Origin: Tachypleus tridentatus
Taxonomy: Eukaryota > Arthropoda > Merostomata > Xiphosura > Limulidae
DNA length: 64,000 bases
Assembly: GCF_004210375.1 (NCBI RefSeq)
Contig: NC_134833.1
Location: 24,928,063 to 24,992,062 of the forward strand
Direction: 5' to 3'
Shown here: positions 43,601-49,600 of the stretch, piece by piece
Layout: each line of letters opens with the position of its first letter
How positions within the stretch are numbered: the stretch's first letter is position 1
Made by a program: the position numbers and the translations under genes
Notes under the pieces: model-generated
Database searches by the model: none
What the model saw: only the letters and a program-made list of their open reading frames with translations
Told to the model about the DNA's origin: nothing

Positions 43601-46600
43601 CCACAATTCAAAGTACTTACGACTAAGAGTCGAGCACTGAGGAACAACAGCTGTAAAAGAGTGTAAAGGTCTAGGAGAAATATTTTCTGGACATAAGGAC
43701 TTTTGTGTTTGTGGTATCTTTCTTGCTATGGCTATGTACCTGAGAAGGAAAATTGTATGTCACAGTCTTGTGAGCCCTTGACTAGACAGAGCAATCTGAA
43801 TAGGACTTGCAGACTTTCTTCAGCAACAGTAATTCAACCCCAGTTGTGGTCAATGCTATGAGGAACTGGAAGCAGTGTTGATAGATAGCATTGGTTAGCC
43901 TTAGCTGTTTCACAAGTAGATGGGTCAAAAGGCATGAAGTAGTGAAGGTGGTGGTCTGTGGGGCAGTTGTGAGCCTCACTGTGACTGGAGATATACTCAT
44001 GGGTAAAAACCTGGGGTCATGAAGACTTGATTGGTGAGAAATCCCTGGTAATTTGATATTCTGTAATGTAAGGGTGAGAACTTAATGCTCATCTAATTAT
44101 AATTGTTTTACATAATGAACTAGATTATATCCCAACTTTTAAGGCTTCACAGCCTGGTGTTGGCCATGGGTTCATATGAGAAAGGTTTATGTCATTCTTA
44201 GAAGTCTCTGTGAATGAGACTAATAATATAATTTCCCTTGCATTTAAAACTTAGAGACAAGGAAGGTTCAGACTACTTCCTTAAACGTTTTAGACAGGCC
44301 ACAGGCTGGAAAGAACAGGTTCAGGGACAGCCTGATGCAGATTATATGTGGTTCAGCATTTCCCTCTTATCAAAGTTTTAGATGAGGAGGAACAGCATGA
44401 CAGCTCTACTTATGTACAGCTTTTATGAAGTCTATCCTTGACCAATTTAGACTAAACAAATATGAGAAGGAGCAGGAGAACAAAATAAAAATGGAAGAAC
44501 AAAATGAATAATGAAATTATTAGAATTTTTTATTTGTAAGTCTGGTAATAGAAAATGTCTGTCAGTCTATCAGAGCTGCATTACAAACAATGTGAAATAG
44601 TTTGAGAGTAATATAACATTTATATCTACTGTAAACTGGGGCCTGGGAAGAAAAAACTTCTCCAATTTATTATTATTTTTTTTCAATTTGAATTTATCTG
44701 TATCAACAGAAATCCTTTAAGTGCTCTATTTTATAAAAGTGAAAAAATACTTTGAAAAATGGTGCACTTTGTCAGCCATACTGATCACTGGAAATGGAAA
44801 GTGTGAAATTATTTTACTCAGTTAAAATAATTGGCTAAAGTGTTTTTTGCTGGCAGGAAAAGGCTTCATAATTGAAATATTCCATTTTTTTTAATTGCAG
44901 TTTTAATGAATGTTTACAGGTATAAATTAAGTAATTCTTATTATAATGCAATTGCTTCATTTATTTTCTACATCTAGTTTTCAGGAGGTATTGATTGGAG
45001 GCAGAAACTGGACACCCAACGGGGAGCAGTGCTAGCTAATGAGTTGAAGAACAATTCTTGTAAACTAGCAAAGTGGACTGTTCAAGCTCTCTTAGCTGGG
45101 TCTGACAACATCAAGTTTGGGTAGGTTTTTGTGTTTTTTTTAATCATTGTTGGAGCTGTGATTTAAATATTTTATAATTCTGTAGATGGTACTATTAAAA
45201 AACATCATAGAACCTTTTTAATGTAGGATTGGTATTAGGTTAATTAAATACACACTTAGGACACTTCTTTTTTTGATAAAAAGATCACACATAATTAATG
45301 TTTAGATAATACACATGCTTTTCATGAAATTCTTTACACTGTAGGATATACTGTTTCTTGTACTTCTATTGCTTTTTAAATGATTTCAAGCATAATCATA
45401 ATAAAAGACTTCTTACATAACCATAGAAAACACTCAAATACTAAATAAAGAAACAAACATAAACAAACGCAAAATTAAAGAAGCCTTACTTATACAACAA
45501 CGTAAACCCAAAATAAACCAATATAAAGGAACGCCTTTATACCTATATTAAATATAATAAAATAAATAATATAAAATTATATATTCAAACATCTAACACT
45601 GCCCTCTATATTTCGACACTCAGTTACACAACCCCTTCCAAACATGTGGTCAGCTTCCAGGCAGTTACCTGTTTCTTTCTTTGTGAACCTGACGATGACC
45701 GAAGAAGGTCGAAACGTTGTTCGCCCTTCTACGTAAAATATTTTCTCAACCCAAACGAGCCGTTTTTGCATATATATTTCTGTACAAGTGGGTTTTTTCG
45801 ACATCACAAGGGTGGATAATGTCTGGGTTCAAGGAAGTATGATCTGAACGACAGTCTTGGAAAATTTGGTTTTGTTGGGTTTTAATAATTGCACATTGTA
45901 ATAAATATATAATAGTATGAACTTCAAAAGAATAAGGGATAATTTGTGTAGCACGCTTATAAAACTAAGTAAAAGGTTACTTATGAGTGAGTAGTTTGTG
46001 TTGAATTTTGAATTTCACGCAAAGCTACACGAGGGCTATCTGAGCTAGTCGTCCCCAATTTAACAGTGTGAGACTAGAGGGAAGGCAGCTTGTCATCACC
46101 ACCCACTGTCAACTCTTGGGCTACTCTTTTACCAATGAATAGTGGGATTGACTGCCATGTTATTATGTTCCCATGGCTTAAAGAGTGAGTGTGTTTGGTG
46201 TGATGGGATCCAAATACACGACATTTGGATTACGATTCAAGTACCTTAACAACCTGGCCATGTGCAAAAGTTAATTATAAATCAGTAGTAAAAGTCAAGC
46301 CTCATAAGTTATTCAACCTTATATGCTTGAAATATTAAAATTTAATTTATTCAATAATTAGGTATTCATATAATGGCAAGATAATTAGTAACACTATAAC
46401 ATAAATTTTTGTTCCTGGATAGTGTGTTATTTCTTAATTGCTCATGTTGTAAAAGTACAGAAAATGGCCATTAGTCCCTGTAAACTTTGCTTTTGTGATG
46501 TGTATAATGAAATTTAGAAATTAACCTATTTTCTATGTGAAAATGGGAAAATTTTCACATTTTCATTAACATAAGGTCTGAATAAAACAACATATAAATC

Positions 46601-49600
46601 AAGATTTACATGTATTTATACTAAAGTTATACAAAAATCAACAAAAATGTTTAGAAGTGAGTTGTTTTTTGAGATTTGGAACTGTTATGTAAATCACTTT
46701 GACGTATCAGCCCTGAAATATAGTCTCCCAGCATGTTTTTGTTATACACTCCCAGGTCACAAAATCAAAGTTTGAAGAGAAAAATAGGTCTTTTCCATTT
46801 ACTTTAGGCATAAGCAATTGGGAAATACTTTCTGCCCAGTAAAAGGAAAAAAGTAAACATTTTGTTACATAGTGTAATTGTTAATTTAAAGAGGGGAATA
46901 GGGATATTAAAAGAAGTATAGAAATGAGTATTAAAATGCAAAGATTATGTTTTCAAGCCTACGACGAGAGACTTGAAGTAAAAAAACTGGGTTTGGAAAT
47001 GTGTTTATATAAATATATATAATTTATGCATCTTGATTCAACTTGTTTTTGTACTTTTATTTTGATAATTCCTATTCCCTTTTTTAAATTAAGTTTTTTA
47101 CTTTTCTTGTTTCTTAAGTTTTATGTCCATTTATGAAGAATAAATTTTCAAAGTACATGAAATACATATGCAGTTTGTTGAATTACGTGTTTCTTGATAG
47201 TTTACTGGTGTATTGCCTTATTTTCCTCCCACCATTATTTACTGATCCAGGTGGTTCTGTGCTCCATGTTTCATGTTTAACAAGTTTCAAGTGCAGAGGA
47301 ATCTTCTTACAACAGTGTTGTATATATTGTGTATTTATGGTCACATGAAGCCAACTGTGATTGCAAAATAATCAACTTTTGAAAAGGTCATGGACATTTG
47401 TAGCATTCCACGTAGTATAATATAATTTAGGTTTTGGTGTGAAATATGAAGCCAATTGTGAAACCTAAAATACACACCATTTCAATAAAGTGCTAAAATC
47501 AGTAGAATAAATCATCAGTCACAAGAGTGAGGAAATCTGTTATGATAATTGTCTACTGTTAAAAATCTTGTTATGATAGGTGTAACAAAATCTTCATTGA
47601 GATGAAGTACAACAGTGAATCTGAAAAACAATGAAGAACAAAGAATTTAGAAATGATAAATATTTAATGCAGAAGCTTCCAATTAATAAAATATAAGTTG
47701 CACAAATTATTTTTCAATTAATGTGAAACACTGGATTTTTTCAGTGGTGTAAAGTGAAGGACTTGGAGAAATTCTGCAGGATGAAAAATAAGGGTGCTTG
47801 AATTAAACATAAAACTACTCTATGACATTATAGATATTAGTACATGCAGTTTTAATAGTATAAAAACTGTAACAAACATAAAATGGTTATGAGACAAGTT
47901 CCTGGAACTGAGTTGTAGTGAGAGGGTTTACCAAAGACTAATTGAGGTAACTGATTTGATACACATCAGAAAATCTAGTTACATTACAACATAAAAACTG
48001 TTGAAAGTACAAGTCCTTGCAGTGTAACATTCAATTTGTCTTTTGTATACAAGAATCAGGTTCAGATATTGTTGGAATTTGAGATTTTCACCTTTGCAGG
48101 TTGTATGTATAGATAATTCTTCTACATTTAGTAGATAAAACTGCTCATCTCAAAAGCTGCATAAAGTAAGATATAAATATTTTGTTAGTTGCAATAATGA
48201 ACGTCATAAAGGTTTTGTCCATGAGTTTTGGTTGCATCAGAATGGACATGATATTTGTGTATTTTATTTTATTAATTTAACATACAATTGTAGATCAGAA
48301 AATACATAAATATTTGTGTCTTGTCATTATATTGGAATTTCTCTTTATAAATCCATCAACAGTTGTTGTGAAAATAAATGTAAACTTGAAATTATTTCGT
48401 TTGTTAGTTTGAAAATAAACACGTTTACAACTTATGGTTTTAGAAATTTTAATAGCATGGGTTTTATGTATGTGATTAATAACTCAAATTAAGATAAAAA
48501 AATTAGGTAAAAGTTTTGTTTGTAATGCTCAATGAAGAAAATATTAGTTGTTCATCCTTACTATTAAAATTGTGAAACTACAAGATATTAAACAAATTGC
48601 AAGTTTTATCAGTTTGACTGTATTTTTCTAAAACTATTATTCATTTTGATTATTGTATTTTCCTCTGTAAAATCATTACCTGTTATGTAGCTGTTAACAA
48701 ATGCTTGTACACAAGAAAAATTTAATTACGTTGTAGATCTATTTTTTTGAAAATAAAAATGTGTATTTCATACATTTTTCAGATATGTCTCACGTATTCA
48801 TGTTCGAGATTCATCCAAACATGCTATTCTTGGTACACAACAATTTAAACCCAAGGAATTTGCTGACCAGATTAACCTGAACATGGACAATGCATGGGGC
48901 ATTTTACGTTGTATCATTGATAACTGTATGAAGCTGAAGGAAGGAAAGTATCTCATAATGAAAGATCCAAACAAGGTAGCTTAAAGTTTTAGTATGGTAT
49001 AAAAATCCAAGTGAGAAATGTGCAAGTAGAAATTTTGTAAAGATGACTTCAGAATACATAAAGTGTTGTTGTGGTTCTTAAATTGACATTGTTTATTTAC
49101 TTTTTGAAAACAGGTTTCTTCAAACTAATCTTTTCTCCCCAAGATTTCAATAATTCTTTAGTAGGTTTGATAAACTAATAATCAAATTAATATATTTTGT
49201 GTTCAGTACAATGCTAGTTTTTAAGTTGTTTTAGTAACAAGTCACTCGTGTACTTGCAGCCTGTTATTAGATTGTATGACATTCCTGACAACACTTTTGA
49301 AACAGAGGAGGAAGAGGAAGATGACGATGATGAAGAGGATGATGATGAGGATGAAAGGGAAGAAGAAAATGGTAGGCAATAATTTCAAATATAAATATAG
49401 TAATATTAAAAGAAATAATAGTAATATTAACCATGAAATGTATGGAGGAATTAAAAGCCTTAATATACATTTGGAATTGGTTTTAAGATTGAGTTTGCAG
49501 AGAAAGTAAATCAAACTTGAGGTAATTTAGAATCTTCGAAAGAGCAGCTATGTAGTATGATGACTTCTGACTTCATTGGAGTTCTCTTTATAATAAATTG

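Larger units (their letters stand above)
38001..44977 (+). other. eIF3d intron 11
   Basis: Contains family A copy 5, SINE family 1 copy 2, family B copy 2 and a SINE family 2 copy. I recognise nothing in 41420-43170 or 43305-44977. The latter is slightly GC-richer (43480-44420) and may hide an old element. Confidence 0.75.
45121..48782 (+). other. eIF3d intron 12
   Basis: Holds the Penelope-like 3' end (45405-45804), SINE family 1 copy 3, an unusual conserved-looking block (46440-46895) and family B copy 3. Nothing is recognised in 47000-47640 or 47960-48782. Confidence 0.75.

Noticed and set aside
45577-45807. 76-codon minus-strand frame as a small gene
   Set aside because: It is the antisense of the Penelope-like 3' region and hammerhead-like motif; this frame arises wherever the motif occurs.
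49242-49514. Leu/Ile-rich 90-codon minus-strand frame resembling a membrane protein
   Set aside because: It is the complement of the Glu/Asp-rich eIF3d exon 14 and its flanks; the hydrophobicity is a codon-complement effect.
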